From NCBI RefSeq assembly GCF_024166365.1, contig NC_064824.1:45112608-45176607 (forward strand): DNA of 64,000 nucleotides. The letters are read 5' to 3'. Made by a program: the position numbers and the translations under genes. Below, in pieces: positions 43,781 through 53,658 of the stretch. The notes under the pieces were generated by a model. The model was not told the origin of the DNA. It did not search any database and was given only the letters and a program-made list of their open reading frames with translations. Position 1 is the stretch's first letter, and the number at the start of each line of letters is the position of its first letter. This stretch comes from Elephas maximus indicus (lineage: Eukaryota; Chordata; Mammalia; Proboscidea; Elephantidae).

Positions 43781-44455
43781 TGCTCTAAAGGAGCGAAACC
43801 AGTGAAGCATATATATAAATACCGTATTTTTACACAAATAAGGCATGCATTCTACGTTAGTTTGCCAGCTGTGTCCTCCCCTTGTGAGGCACCCTCACAA
43901 CTGCCACCATTGCCCGTCCTCTTCCACATGTTCCTGTAAAAAAATTTGTGTAGCATACTTACGAACATACCTTGCAGAGGGAGAGTGCAACTGACAAACA
44001 CAGGGGGTTTGCATTATTCATGTAAAAATATGGTATATAGAGAAATTTACTTCAAGGAAATGGCTTATGCAGCTGTGGGGGCTGGCAGGTCCTTCATACA
44101 TTGGTCACACAGCAGGCCGAAGGCTTCCAATGGCTCACGTGGTTACAGGGGCTAACAAACCCAAAATCTCCTGGTCATGTGGTAGGCTGAAGGCTTCTGC
44201 TAACTCACATCCCAAGAATTGGAGGTTAAGTGGTGGTAAGCATGCAGGATTGAGAGAATAAGCGACCTTTGCCTGAATTTCCACTTATATACTGGAGGCA
44301 GGCCCTACGCCTGAGGAAGCTTCTGTGTTCAACTGATTGACTGCTCACATTAGATCACAAAATGGAAGGTGATTACATAGTATCTGCTAAAACACTGAGA
44401 ATCATAGCCCAGCCAATTTGATAAAAATAACATTAACCATCACATACACATACAT
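43781..44455 (+). mobile_element. LTR-like repeat, split by a small TIR element
   Basis: Opens with CTAAAGGAGCGAAACCAGTG and a TATATATA run, then resumes after 44035 with AGAGAAATTTACTTCAAGG, AAATGGCTTATGCAGCTGTG and, near its end, GAATCATAGCCCAGCCAATT and ATTAACCATCACAT. This resembles a common mammalian LTR-type repeat whose name I cannot fix. The tail also appears at 49700-49828. No coding part. Confidence 0.5.
43822..44033. mobile_element. 212-bp TA-flanked inverted-repeat element (MITE)
   Basis: Left end CCGTATTTTTACACAAATAA, right end on the opposite strand CCATATTTTTACATGAATAA: imperfect terminal inverted repeats of at least 20 bp. TA lies immediately outside at 43820-43821 and 44034-44035, as expected for a Tc1/mariner-type insertion. 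The interior is non-coding. The LTR-like element reads on smoothly when it is removed. Confidence 0.8.
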
Positions 44456-44495
44456 TCATACATACACTCACATACATGTATACATGTATAAACTG
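44448..44495 (+). repeat. (CATA)n-like tract
   Basis: CACATACACATACATTCATAC-type units. Confidence 0.85.
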
Positions 44496-44519
44496 CATGT
44501 GTGTTTATAAACATATGCC

Positions 44520-44905
44520 TTATTTTTAAAGCTTCAAGATTATTATACCTTTTGTTGGAATTTGACTTTTATCAATCTAAATATTTATCTTATCCCATTT
44601 AATGAGTTTTGTATTAAATTTTTTAGCGTTTTTAGTGTTTATTTTTTCTGTCTTTTGATTTTCTACATTTCTCCATCATATTGATATAAGTGTACCTTTT
44701 TTAACTAGCAGGTAGCTGGGATTTTTATTGTTATTTTTTTTTAGCCAGGAAGAGTCTTTCTCTTTTAATGGAGAAATAAAATTCATTAATATGTATTGTG
44801 GATACTCTTTCCTGTCCCTTAATTGCTTAGTTGTCTTTTTATTGCTTTCTAGCATACTTACAGACTGGGAAATTTTGTGGCCTGTTTTAGTTTTTGTTCA
44901 CATAC
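44520..44905 (-). mobile_element. Old L1M ORF2 relic (continuation)
   Basis: TCTTTTAATGGAGAAATAAA and TTCATTAATATGTATTGTGG are antisense ORF2-type text, interrupted at 44910 by the RTE. Confidence 0.6.
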
Positions 44906-44909
44906 AGGT

Positions 44910-47350
44910 TATTGTTGTTTTAGGTGTCCTCAAGTCGGTTCCAACCAATTGCAACTCTGTGTACGACAAAACAAAACACTGCTTGGTCCTGTGCCATGCT
45001 CACAATTGTTGAAATGCTTGAGCCCATTGTTGTTGCCACTGCGTCAGTCTATCTCGTTGAGGTCCACCCTCTTTTTTGCTGGCGCTCTACTTGATCAAGC
45101 ATGATGTCCTTCTCCAGGGTCTAGTCCCTCCTGATAACATGTCCTAAGTATGTGAGATGAAGTCTTACCATCCTTGTTTCTAGGGAGCATTCTTGCCGTA
45201 CTTCTTCCAAGACAGATTAGTTCATTCTTTTGGCAGTCCATGGAATATACAGTATTTTTTGCCAACACCATAATTCAAAGGCATCAATTCTTCATTGGTC
45301 GTCTTTACTCATTGTCTAGCTTTCACATGTATATGAGGGGATTGAAAACACCGTGGTTTGAGTCATTCACACCTTAAAATGACATCTTTGCTTTTTAACA
45401 CTTTAAAAAGGTCTTGTGCAGCAAATTTGCCTATTACAGTATGTCGTTTGATTTCTTGATTGCTTCTTCCATGGGTGCAGACTGTGGATCCAAGTAAAAT
45501 GAAATCCTGGACAGCTTCAACATTTTCTCCATTTATCATGATGTTGCTTTTTGGTCCAGTTGTGAGGATTTTTGTTTTCTTTCTATTGAGGCATAATCCA
45601 TACTGAAGGCTATATACTTTGATCTTCATCGATCAGTGCTTCAAATCCTCTTCATTTTCAGCAGGCAGTGTGTGTCATCTGCATATCACATGTTGTTCAT
45701 GAGGCTTCCTCCTGATGCCGCATTCTTCTGCGTATAGTCCAGCTCTCTGATTATTTATTCATCATACAGATTGAATAAGTTTAATGAAAGGATACAACCC
45801 TGATGTACACCTTTCCTGATTTTAAATCATGCAGTATCTTCTTGTTCTGTTTGAACAACTACCTTTTGCTCTTGTGTAAGGTTCCACGTGAGCACAATTA
45901 TTCCCATTCTTCCCAGTGTTATCCGTAATTTGTTTTGATCCACCAACACAGATAAACATCTTTCTGGAATCCTCTACTTTCAGCCGTGATCCATCTCACA
46001 TCAGCAATGGTATCCCTCATTCCATATCCTATTCTGAATCTGGCTTGAATTTCTGGCAATTTCCTGTCGATGAACTACTGTAACCACTTTTGAATGATCT
46101 TCGCAAAATTTTATTTGCTTGTGATAGTATTGATATTGTTCAACAATTTCTGCATTCCATTCGATTCCCTTTCTTTGGAATGGGCACAAATTTTTTTCTC
46201 TTCCAATTGATTGGCCAGGTGGCTGTCTTCCAAATTTCTTGGCATAGATGAGTGAACCCATCCATTGCTGTATTCGTTTGTTAAAACGTCTTGATTAGTA
46301 TTCTGTCATTTCCTAGACCTTGTTTTGAGCCAGTGCCTTCAGTGCAGCTTGGAGTTTTTCCGTCAGTACCATCAGTTCCTGATCGTATACTGCCTCCTGA
46401 AATGGTTGAACGTCAGCCAATACTTTTTGATACAGTGACTCTGTGTAGTTCTTCCATCTTCTTTTGATGCTTCCTGCTCATTGAATATTTCCCGTATAAT
46501 CATTCAATATTGCAACTTGAGGCTTGAATTTTTTCGTCAGTTCTTTCAGCTTGAGAAATGCCAATTGTGTTCTTCCCTTTTGGTTTTCTAATTCTGGGTC
46601 TTTGCGCATTTCACGTTTCATTATAATACTTTACTTGGTCTTCCCTTGACATCTTCTGTTCAGCTTTTTTACTTCATCATTTCTTCCTTTCATTTTAGCT
46701 ACTTCATGTTCAAGAGCAAGTTTCATAGTCTCTTCTGACGTCCATTTTGTTTTTTTCTTTCTTTCCTGTCTTTTTAATGATCTCTTGCTTTCTTCATGTA
46801 TGATGTCCTTGATGTCATTCCACAACATGTCTAGTCTTCGGTCATTTGTGTTTAATGAGTCAAATCTATTCTTGAGGTGGTCTCTAATTTCAGGTGGAAT
46901 ACACTCAAGGTCATACTTCGGCTGTTATGGACTTGTACTAATTTTCTTCCACTTCAGTTTGAACTTGCATACGAGCAATTGAAGGTCTGTCCCACAGCTG
47001 GCCTTCGCCCTTGTTCTGACTGATGATACTGAGTTTTTCTATTGTCTCTTTCCATAGATGTAGTCAGTTTGATTCCTGTGTATTCCATCTGGTGAGATCT
47101 ATGTGTATAGTTGCCGGTTATGTGTTGAAAAAAAGTATTTGCAATGAAGAAGTCGTTGGTCTTGTAAAAATTCTGTCATACATCCTCTGGCATCATTTCT
47201 GTCACCAAGGCTGTCTTTTCCAACTACTGTTCCTTCTTCTTTGTTTCCAACTTTTGCATTGCAATCACCAGTATTTGTCAATATATCTTGCTTGCCTTTA
47301 ATATCTCCTCATCTAGTGGCTCAAAGTTTCATGAACATATCTCCAGGTGG
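44910..47350 (-). mobile_element. RTE-clade LINE, 2.4 kb, antisense, endonuclease and RT relics
   Basis: Minus-strand reading in order: TNTGDCNAKVGNKEEGTVVG (near 47270, end of the apurinic-type endonuclease), KKTKWTSEETMKLALEHEVA (near 46740, linker), EYQYYHK-type and IARNSSQIQNRIWNE (near 46020, reverse transcriptase), then GLCLNRKKTKILTTGPKSNI and MINGENVEAVQDFILLGSTV (near 45590-45530, RT end), then the 3' UTR ending at 44910. The 5' part of the endonuclease and the 5' UTR are missing. This is the longest RTE copy in the window. Confidence 0.93.
45363..47290 (-). pseudogene. RTE endonuclease/reverse transcriptase relic, broken
   Basis: Decayed single ORF of the element above. RTE proteins nick DNA with an APE-like endonuclease and reverse-transcribe their RNA at the nick. 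The surviving segments lie in at least two frames separated by stops (pieces of 60-88 codons), so the protein cannot be made. Confidence 0.85.
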
Positions 47351-47403
47351 GGGTATTTTTTTATTTTACACTTTTTTTTTAATACAATTTTGTGTTTACA
47401 GTG

Positions 47404-47573
47404 GAAACCCTGGTAGCATAGTGGTTAAGTGCTATAGCTGCTAACCAAGAGGTGGGCAGTTCAAATCCTCCAGGCGCTTCTTGGAAACTCTGTGGGGTAG
47501 TTCTACTCTGTCCTGTAGGGTCGCTATGAGTCAGAATCGACTCAACAGCAGTGGGTTTGGTTTGTTTGGTTTG
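47404..47573 (+). mobile_element. AfroSINE, short form, with 12-bp target duplication
   Basis: GAAACCCTGGTAGCATAGTG, CTAACCAAGAGGTGGGCAGT, GTAGGGTCGCTATGAGTCAG and CAGCAGTGGGTTTGGTTTG. GTGTTTACAGTG lies at 47392-47403 and 47574-47585. Very close to the apparent SINE consensus, so young. Confidence 0.97.
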
Positions 47574-47824
47574 GTGTTTACAGTGACTATTTACACAACA
47601 ATGTAGGTTCCCATTTAACAATTTCTACACAAATTATTCAGTGATATTGGTTAATTTTTCACAATGTGTCATCTTTCTCATTCATTACATTCTGGTCATA
47701 CCATTTCCATTACTCTCGTTTCACTGCCCTCTTACCTTCCTATCTTTGCTTTCGAGTAATTTCCTAGGGATTTGTCTGTTTCTTCTAGGTTTTCAAATTT
47801 TTTAGAGTACAATTTTTCATAGTA

Positions 47825-48485
47825 CACCTACTCCTCACTTATCAACTGTCTTGATACCCAATATTTCACATCTACAACAAAAGTAAAAACTCTGTTATCC
47901 TACTATTTTGCAAATTAATAAGGAGCTGAGGTAAAAGGAATAGGAGGAGGAGGAGGGTGAGGCTTGTAAGAGGTAACAAGGCTATGCGGGCTGCCAGCTG
48001 TTCATATCACTCGGGTTGGGCAGATGAGCCGGGCCAGGGCTGTGGCAAGGGCAGGGAGGGTGGGCAGCATGGAGGAAGCAGCGGTAGCTGGGACCACAGG
48101 AGTCAGGCAGAGGGCTCAGAAGTCTCTTTTTCCAAAGAGGCTTTTCTGCCACTTCTGCAGCCTCCACCAGACCCAGGTGACCAAGCCTCACTTCCCCACA
48201 GGCCCAGGAGCCATCCACTGCCAAGGCCTGTCTCCAGGGCCAGCAGAATGAGAACATGGACAGGTGAGGCTCGGGGGTCCACATGGAGGCCTGGAGGACA
48301 GCCAGGTGATGGTGGGCCCCTGCTGCTCTGGAGGCAGCGGGCAAGCCCAAACCACACCACCCCTAATCTCTGTGGGCTCCGCAGTGGTGGGGAAGGTATG
48401 TGGCCCTGACTCTTGTATAGCACCAATTTTTGCATAACAACCTGGTCTTTGGAACCTAACCATGTTGATAAGTGAGGAGTGGGTG
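47825..48485. mobile_element. 661-bp TA-flanked TIR element with GC-rich interior
   Basis: The left end CACCTACTCCTCACTTATCA and the right end read on the opposite strand (CACCCACTCCTCACTTATCA) continue to 22 bp with one mismatch. TA lies directly outside at 47823-47824 and 48486-48487. Removing the element restores L1 ORF2 text (TTTTCATAG-TA-TTTTG), and the paralogous L1 at 30530-30560 has the uninterrupted site. These are the marks of a Tc1/mariner-superfamily (possibly Tigger-like) non-autonomous insertion. The interior at about 47945-48420 is strikingly GC-rich against its surroundings and has overlapping open frames on both strands, with no transposase recognised. Few TIR mismatches suggest it is fairly young. 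Confidence 0.88.
47945..48420. other. GC-rich cargo of the TIR element
   Basis: Begins with GGAGGAGGAGGAGGGTGAGG, then gene-like but unidentified GC-rich text (CTGCAGCCTCCACCAGACCC; AGCCATCCACTGCCAAGG). Open frames of 110-150 codons exist in three or more frames on both strands, which is expected by chance at this base composition. The origin is unknown: captured host sequence or the element's own interior. Confidence 0.6.
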
Positions 48486-48622
48486 TATTTTGTTATGATC
48501 CTCTTTATCTCGGTTGGATTTGTTGTAATGTCTCCAATTTCATTTCTTATTTTGGTTATTTGTATCTTCTCATTTTTTTTTTTTTTTCCCTTTGTCAATT
48601 TGACCAGTGGTTTGTCACTTTT

Positions 48623-48819
48623 AAGGATCCCTGGTTGCACAGTGGTTAAAGTGTTTGGCTGCTAACCAAAAGGTCAGTGGTTGAAACCCACCAGCTGCTC
48701 GATGGGAGAAAGATGTGGCAATCTGATTCCATAAAGATTTATAGCCTTTGAAATCATATGGGGCAGTTCTCCTCTGTCCTGTAGGGTTGCTATGACTTAA
48801 CGGCAGTGGCTTTTGGGTT
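48623..48819 (+). mobile_element. AfroSINE, long form, nested in an L1
   Basis: AAGGATCCCTGGTTGCACAG, AACCAAAAGGTCAGTGGTTG, AGAAAGATGTGGCAATCTG, GTAGGGTTGCTATGACTTAA and CGGCAGTGGCTTTTGGG. TTTGTCA(C/A)TTTT flanks it, matching the uninterrupted L1 text. Confidence 0.94.
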
Positions 48820-49310
48820 TTTGTCAATTTTATTGATCATTTTGAAGAATCAACTTCTAGTCTTATTGATTCTGTTTTCTATTTCATTTATTTCTGCTGT
48901 GGTCTTTATTAGTTCCATTCTTTGGTAGTTTTGGTCTGCTTCTGTTCTTCCTTTTCTGTTTGTTCAAGTTGTCTGGTTAAACTATTCATTTTGGACGTTT
49001 TTTTTTTTTTTTTTACTGGATGCATTTATTGCTATAAGTTTCCCTCTATGCACTGCTTTTGCTGCGTCCCAAAGATTTTGGTATGTTGTGTTTTCATTCT
49101 CATTTGATTCTAAATTTTTTTTTTCCACTTTTGATTTCTTCTATGACCCAGTAGTTTTTTTTGTTTTGTTTTTTTGTTTTTGTAATGTGTTGTTTAGTTT
49201 CCATGTTTTCAATTTATTTTCCTTATTCTTACTGTTGTGGGTTTCTGGTTTCATTATGCTCAGATAAGATAAAATGCTTTGTATAATTTCAGTCTTCTTA
49301 AATTTTTTGA

Positions 49311-49438
49311 GGCTTGAGTGCTGATACATTGTGGGGATGGCAACCAATGTCAAAAACAGTTTTTGAATAAATTTTTGAAGGAGAAACTGTTTTTGCACTA
49401 TAAATCTTCACCTAAAGCGCACTGAATTTTTATTTTTT
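49311..49438 (+). mobile_element. L1 3' terminus, sense, inserted in an antisense L1
   Basis: GAGTGCTGATACATTGTGGG, ATGGCAACCAATGTCAAAAA and CTTCACCTAAAGCGCACTGA are the reverse complement of the L1 3' ends at 39.4 and 50.3 kb. A TTTTTTGA motif on both sides may be a target duplication. Confidence 0.82.
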
Positions 49439-49699
49439 TGATTATTGAGACTTCTTTTTGCGGCCTAAGATATGGTCTATCCTTAAATGTTCAACCCACC
49501 CGAAAGGAAAAGAATGTGTATTGTGCTGCTCTTGGGTGGTGTGTTCTATATATGTCTGTGAGGCCCAGAATGTTAATAGTGTTGTTCAGATATTCTAAAT
49601 TTTTATTGATTTTCTTTCTAGTTCTGTCCATCATCAAAAGTTGTGTGTTAAAATCTACCAATGTAGATCTGTTTATTTCTTTCTTCAATTCATAGAGGT

Positions 49700-49828
49700 A
49701 GGATTTACAACACATAGGAAAATCACATCAGATGACAAAATGTTGAACAATCACCCAGTAATAGAAATCACAGCCTACCCAAGTTGATACACATTTTGGG
49801 GGGACACAGTTCAGTCCAAAACATTTAG
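49700..49828 (+). repeat. LTR-like 3' scrap
   Basis: AATCACAGCCTACCCAAGTT and GATACACATTTTGGGGGGAC resemble the end of the LTR-like repeat at 43781-44455. Confidence 0.4.
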
Positions 49829-49830
49829 TA

Positions 49831-49994
49831 AAGTAGAGGGTCAGCAAAAAAGAGGAAGACCCTCAACCAGATGGATTGACGCAGTGGCTGCAACAATGGG
49901 CTCAAACATTGCAACAATTATAAGGATGGCGTTCTGTTGTACATTGGGTCACTGCGAGTTAGAATTGACTGAATGGCACCTAACAACAACAACA
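49831..49994 (+). mobile_element. RTE LINE 3' end, sense
   Basis: AGAGGAAGACCCTCAACCAG, ATGGATTGACGCAGTGGCTG, CATTGGGTCACTGCGAGTTA and GAATGGCACCTAACAACAAC. The end is nearly identical to that of the RTE-tailed SINEs. Confidence 0.92.
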
Positions 49995-50263
49995 GATTAT
50001 TTCTATGATTTTTTTCCCCTCTTTATTTCCCTTTTTTCTTTTTTTGAGACAACTGTAAGTTGAATCTTAGGCCTCCAGAGTCAATCTTCTGTAATCATTA
50101 CCTTTAATATTTTACCTATGTGCTTTTTATTTTACCTTTTGAAGATTTTTTTCAACTTTATTTTCCAGACTCTCATTTGAATGTTATTTGCTAGTCATAT
50201 TTTTAATTTCTAAAAATTGTTTCTTGTTCCATGCTCATTCCTCCTTCAAGATATTTTTCTGTT

Positions 50264-50950
50264 TTTGTACTTTAGATGAAGGTTTACAGAGAAAATTAGT
50301 TTCTCATTAAACAATTAGTATACATATTGTTTTCTGACATTGATTGCCAACCCCATGACATGTCAGCACTCTCCCCTTCTTGACCTTTGGTTCCCCATTA
50401 GCAGTTTTCCTGTCCCATCCTGCCCTCTTGTCCCTGTGTCTGGGCTAGTGTGCCCGTTTAGTCTCATTTTGTTTTCTGGGCCTGCCTAATCTTTGGCTGA
50501 AGGGTGAGCCTCAGGAGTGAGTTCAGTACTGAGTTGAAAGGTTTTCTGGGGGCCAAACTCTTGGGGTTTCTCTAGTCTCTGTCAAAACAGTAAGTCTTAT
50601 CTTTTTTTGTGTCCTATATTTTTCTCCAGCTATGTCCAGGGTCCTCTATTGTGATCCCTGTCAGATCAATCGGTGGTGGTAGCCAGTCACCATCTAGTTT
50701 GCTGGTATCAGTCTGGTGGAGGCTGTGGTAGTTGTGGCCCAGTAGCCCTTTGGACTGATCTTTTCCTTCTGACTTTAGTTTTCTTCATTCTCCCTTTTTC
50801 CAACAGGATAAGACCAGTGGAGCATCTTAGATAGCTGCTCACAAACTTTTAAGACCCCAGACACTACTCACCAAAGTAGGCTGTAGAGCATTTACTTTAT
50901 AAACTATGCTGTGCCAATTGAGCTCGATGTTCCCTGAGACTTATATCTTC
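50264..50950 (-). mobile_element. L1 3' UTR, 5'-truncated, antisense
   Basis: TTTAGATGAAGGTTTACAGA, GCCAACCCCATGACATGTCA, CCCTTTGGACTGATCTTTTC and GACACTACTCACCAAAGTAG. AAGATATT-containing repeats near 50249 and 50953 fit a target duplication. Confidence 0.9.
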
Positions 50951-51150
50951 TTTAAGATATTCTTTTCTTTCTTTATGGATGCAATGTGTTGGAAAGTTTT
51001 TCAAAGGTATTTTTAAATTCTGTAAATATTCTCCAATTTTTCCAAGGTCAATTTTTTCCCATTTGTTGTCTTTCTTTTTCTCTTCACTGTGGTACACTTT
51101 CCTTTGTCAAGTATTTGGTGCTCTTTGGTTTCTGTTAAATTTTAAATTTT

Positions 51151-51357
51151 ATTGTTGTTAGTTGCCATTGAGTCAATTCTGACTCATGGCAATTCCGTGT
51201 GTTGCATAGTGGAACTGTTCCATTGAGTTTTCAAGGCTGTGGACCTTTTGGAAGCAAATCTTCAGTGCTATCTTCCAAGGCACCTCTGGGTGGGTTGGGA
51301 CCACCAGCCTCTTGGCTAGTAGCCAAATACTTAACAGTTTGCACCACCCAGGGACTA
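51151..51357 (-). mobile_element. AfroSINE, diverged long form, RTE-type tail
   Basis: Antisense: TTGTTGTTAGTTGCCATTGA, CTGACTCATGGCAATTCCG, GGCTGTGGACCTTTTGG and GTTTGCACCACCCAGGGAC. The substitutions indicate an old copy. Confidence 0.85.
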
Positions 51358-51870
51358 CTTTTTAAATAGAGTAATCAAAAAGTCACCAGATAGTGTGTTC
51401 ATTTTCTTTTGAAGAAGAAACCTCCATTTTTTGCTTGGGATAGGGATAGAGGCTGCCCGTATGCTGAACATTTCTGTGGACTGGTGGTTGGAAAATCCAC
51501 AACTTTGTCTTCTGATTTTCAAATGTTCCTCGATCTCAGCCCCATGCCTCTCTACTAAAGTTCATCTATTTTGTGTTCCCAGTGTCCCTGCCTTTCCAGG
51601 GTTCTTCCAGTGGATTACCTTTTCCTCATCTGCCATTCCTTCCTCTTTTACTCTGCTTTATCACTCACAACTACTTTTTTTTCTTCTCTCTGAAATTGTT
51701 GAAATCTCATTTCCACTGATAGATCACCTCTCATTCCTTTTCTTTGTTGTGTGTTTTTTCTTTCAAAAAATTATTTTTCTACTAGTATTTTCATTAGCTC
51801 TCAAGAGAGAAGAGATAGAAATATGAGCTCAACCTGTCATAATGGAAACCCATCTTAAGAGTTTTTGACT

Positions 51871-52920
51871 GCCTTTATTGTTTTTTTTGTTTGTTTGTTT
51901 GTTTAATATGGAATCTGTAATTGATGCCTTGCTTCCCTCTTTGGAAAATGATTCTTAGTCTCTAGGTTGTTTTATTCTTTTTTTCTTTAGTTAGTAGTTT
52001 CTAGTTTGATTGTTTACTGTGGTTAGTGACTGGCCCGTAAAATATTTAATTTGGGAGTTCAGTAAAGTTTTTTTTAGTATGGAATATAATGAATTTTGGT
52101 AAATGTTCCATGGACATTTGAAGAGAATTATGTTCTCTGTCAACATACAAAGTTACGTTCTTTTATTTTACATTAATTAATTCTTTAATTTACTTTTGGA
52201 TGCTTGAAACATAAATGACTGTGAGAGAAGTTGTTTTCCTAAAACAATTATTTGTACCTTTCCATGTTCTCATTGAGTTTCCAATAGCTACTGTTTCAAG
52301 TATCAGTGCTATATTATTTGTAGTAGAAAAGTTAATAAAATGTATATCCTTGTATTAGTATTTAGTTCTTATCAGTTCAAAGTAACTCATTTTGCTTGTG
52401 TATTTCATTTTGCCTTGATTTCTACAGGTATGCTATTAATGTTACTTCCCTTCCTTTTTTATGTTTGTATTTGCCTGATATGCCTTTGCCTGTTCCTTTA
52501 GTTTTATCCTTTGCTTAGAAATGTTTAAGGTGCAACTGTTACAAGCAGCATGGAATTGGATTTTGTTTCTTAGACAAGCCTGAGGGTCTTATTTTTCTGA
52601 CAAAGAATTGGATGACCTCACTGTTATTGTGAAAGAAAATATATTTGATCTTATTTTATGCTCTCTATTTTTTACACCGCTTTTTGGGAAACATTTCTCT
52701 TTGTCTCTTTCCTTATCTCATCTCATACGTGTCCTGGGAAGCTAGAATGCTTGAATTTGTCAGTGTCATTTATTGAAATGAGAAGCCTACCTTCATCATA
52801 TATACTTATCAATGCTGGACTGTTTCTTTTTTAATACTTCTTTACTCTTTCCTTTACTTTTTCTGTTTTTGCTATGCCGGTCAAGTTTTTCTTGATCTTT
52901 TTCAATTCTGTTTCTCATTT
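51871..52920 (-). mobile_element. Probable old L1M relic, antisense
   Basis: T-rich text with GATATGCCTTTGCCTGTTCC and TTTGGGAAACATTTCTC is consistent with antisense ORF2, but strongly diverged. Confidence 0.45.
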
Positions 52921-52942
52921 AGAATTTTTACATCATATTTTT

Positions 52943-53495
52943 TTTTTAATAATTTTTATTGTGCTTTAAGTGAAAGTTTACAAATCAGGTCAGTCTCTCA
53001 TACAAAAACCCATATACACCTTGCTATACACTCCCAATTACTCTCTCCCTAATGAGACAGCCTGCTCTCTCCCTCCACTCTCTCTTTTCGTGTCCATTTT
53101 GCCAGCTTCTAACCCCCTCCACCCTCTCATCTACCCTCCGAGCAGGAGATGCCAACGTAGCCTCAAGTGTCCACCTGATCCAAGAAGGTCACTCCTCACC
53201 AGCATCCATCTCCAGCCCATTGTCCAGTCCAATCCATGTCTGAAGAGTTGGCTTCGGGAATAGTTCCTGTCCTAGGCCAACAGAAGGTCTGGGGGCCATG
53301 ACCACCGGGGTCCTTCTAGTCTCAGTCAGACCATTAAGTCTGGTCTTATGAGAATTTGGGGTCTGCATCCCACTGCTCTCCTGCTCCCGCAGGGGTTCTC
53401 TGTTGTGTTCCCTGTCAGGGCAGTCATCGGTTATAGCCGGATACCATCTAGTTCTTCTGGTCTCAGGATGATGTAGTTTCTGGTTCATGTGGCCC
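52943..53495 (-). mobile_element. L1 3' UTR, 5'-truncated, young class
   Basis: AATTTTTATTGTGCTTTAAG, CCTAATGAGACAGCCTGCTC, GGCTTCGGGAATAGTTCCTG and TAGTTCTTCTGGTCTCAGGA. Closely matches 19004-19674. TTTTTACATC(A/G)TATTTTT occurs on both sides (52925-52942 and from 53496), one mismatch. Confidence 0.93.
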
Positions 53496-53513
53496 TTTTT
53501 TTACATCGTATTT

Positions 53514-53658
53514 TTATTCTAATACTGCTTCATTCCTCCTTCAGTGGCATGAATAAATTATATAATAGTTTCTCATATATACAGCAAAAACCTTACCGTT
53601 TTAGTCCCTCCAATTTTTACCCTTGACATGCAAATACAGTACAGTGTGAATGAATACT
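53514..53658. other. No recognised feature
   Basis: Short unassigned interval. Confidence 0.5.

Larger units (their letters stand above)
47370..49700 (-). mobile_element. L1 with internal deletion, antisense, heavily nested
   Basis: 3' UTR text (TTACAGTGACTATTTACACA; TTTAACAATTTCTACACAAA) runs to about 47750, then jumps to mid-ORF2 antisense text (CTAGGGATTTGTCTGTTTCT), skipping the ORF2 3' part. ORF2 continues at 48488-49310 and 49440-49700 (TGCGTCCCAAAGATTTTGGT; GCGGCCTAAGATATGGTCTA). It contains an AfroSINE, a 661-bp TIR element, a second AfroSINE and an opposite-strand L1 3' end. Confidence 0.85.
49995..51870 (-). mobile_element. Old L1M-type 3' UTR, antisense, interrupted
   Basis: AGAGTCAATCTTCTGTAATC, TTTTGAAGATTTTTTTCAAC and GCATTTTCATTAGCTCTC-type text, with insertions at 50264-50950 (L1) and 51151-51357 (SINE). 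Confidence 0.65.

Noticed and set aside
47957..48409. 150-codon open frame, with 110-150-codon frames on the opposite strand
   Set aside because: It lies in the GC-rich interior of a TIR transposon, where stop codons are scarce in all frames. No domain is recognisable.
47945..48420. CpG island / promoter
   Set aside because: GC-rich, but within a transposon inserted in an L1, with no adjoining gene. Better explained as transposon cargo.
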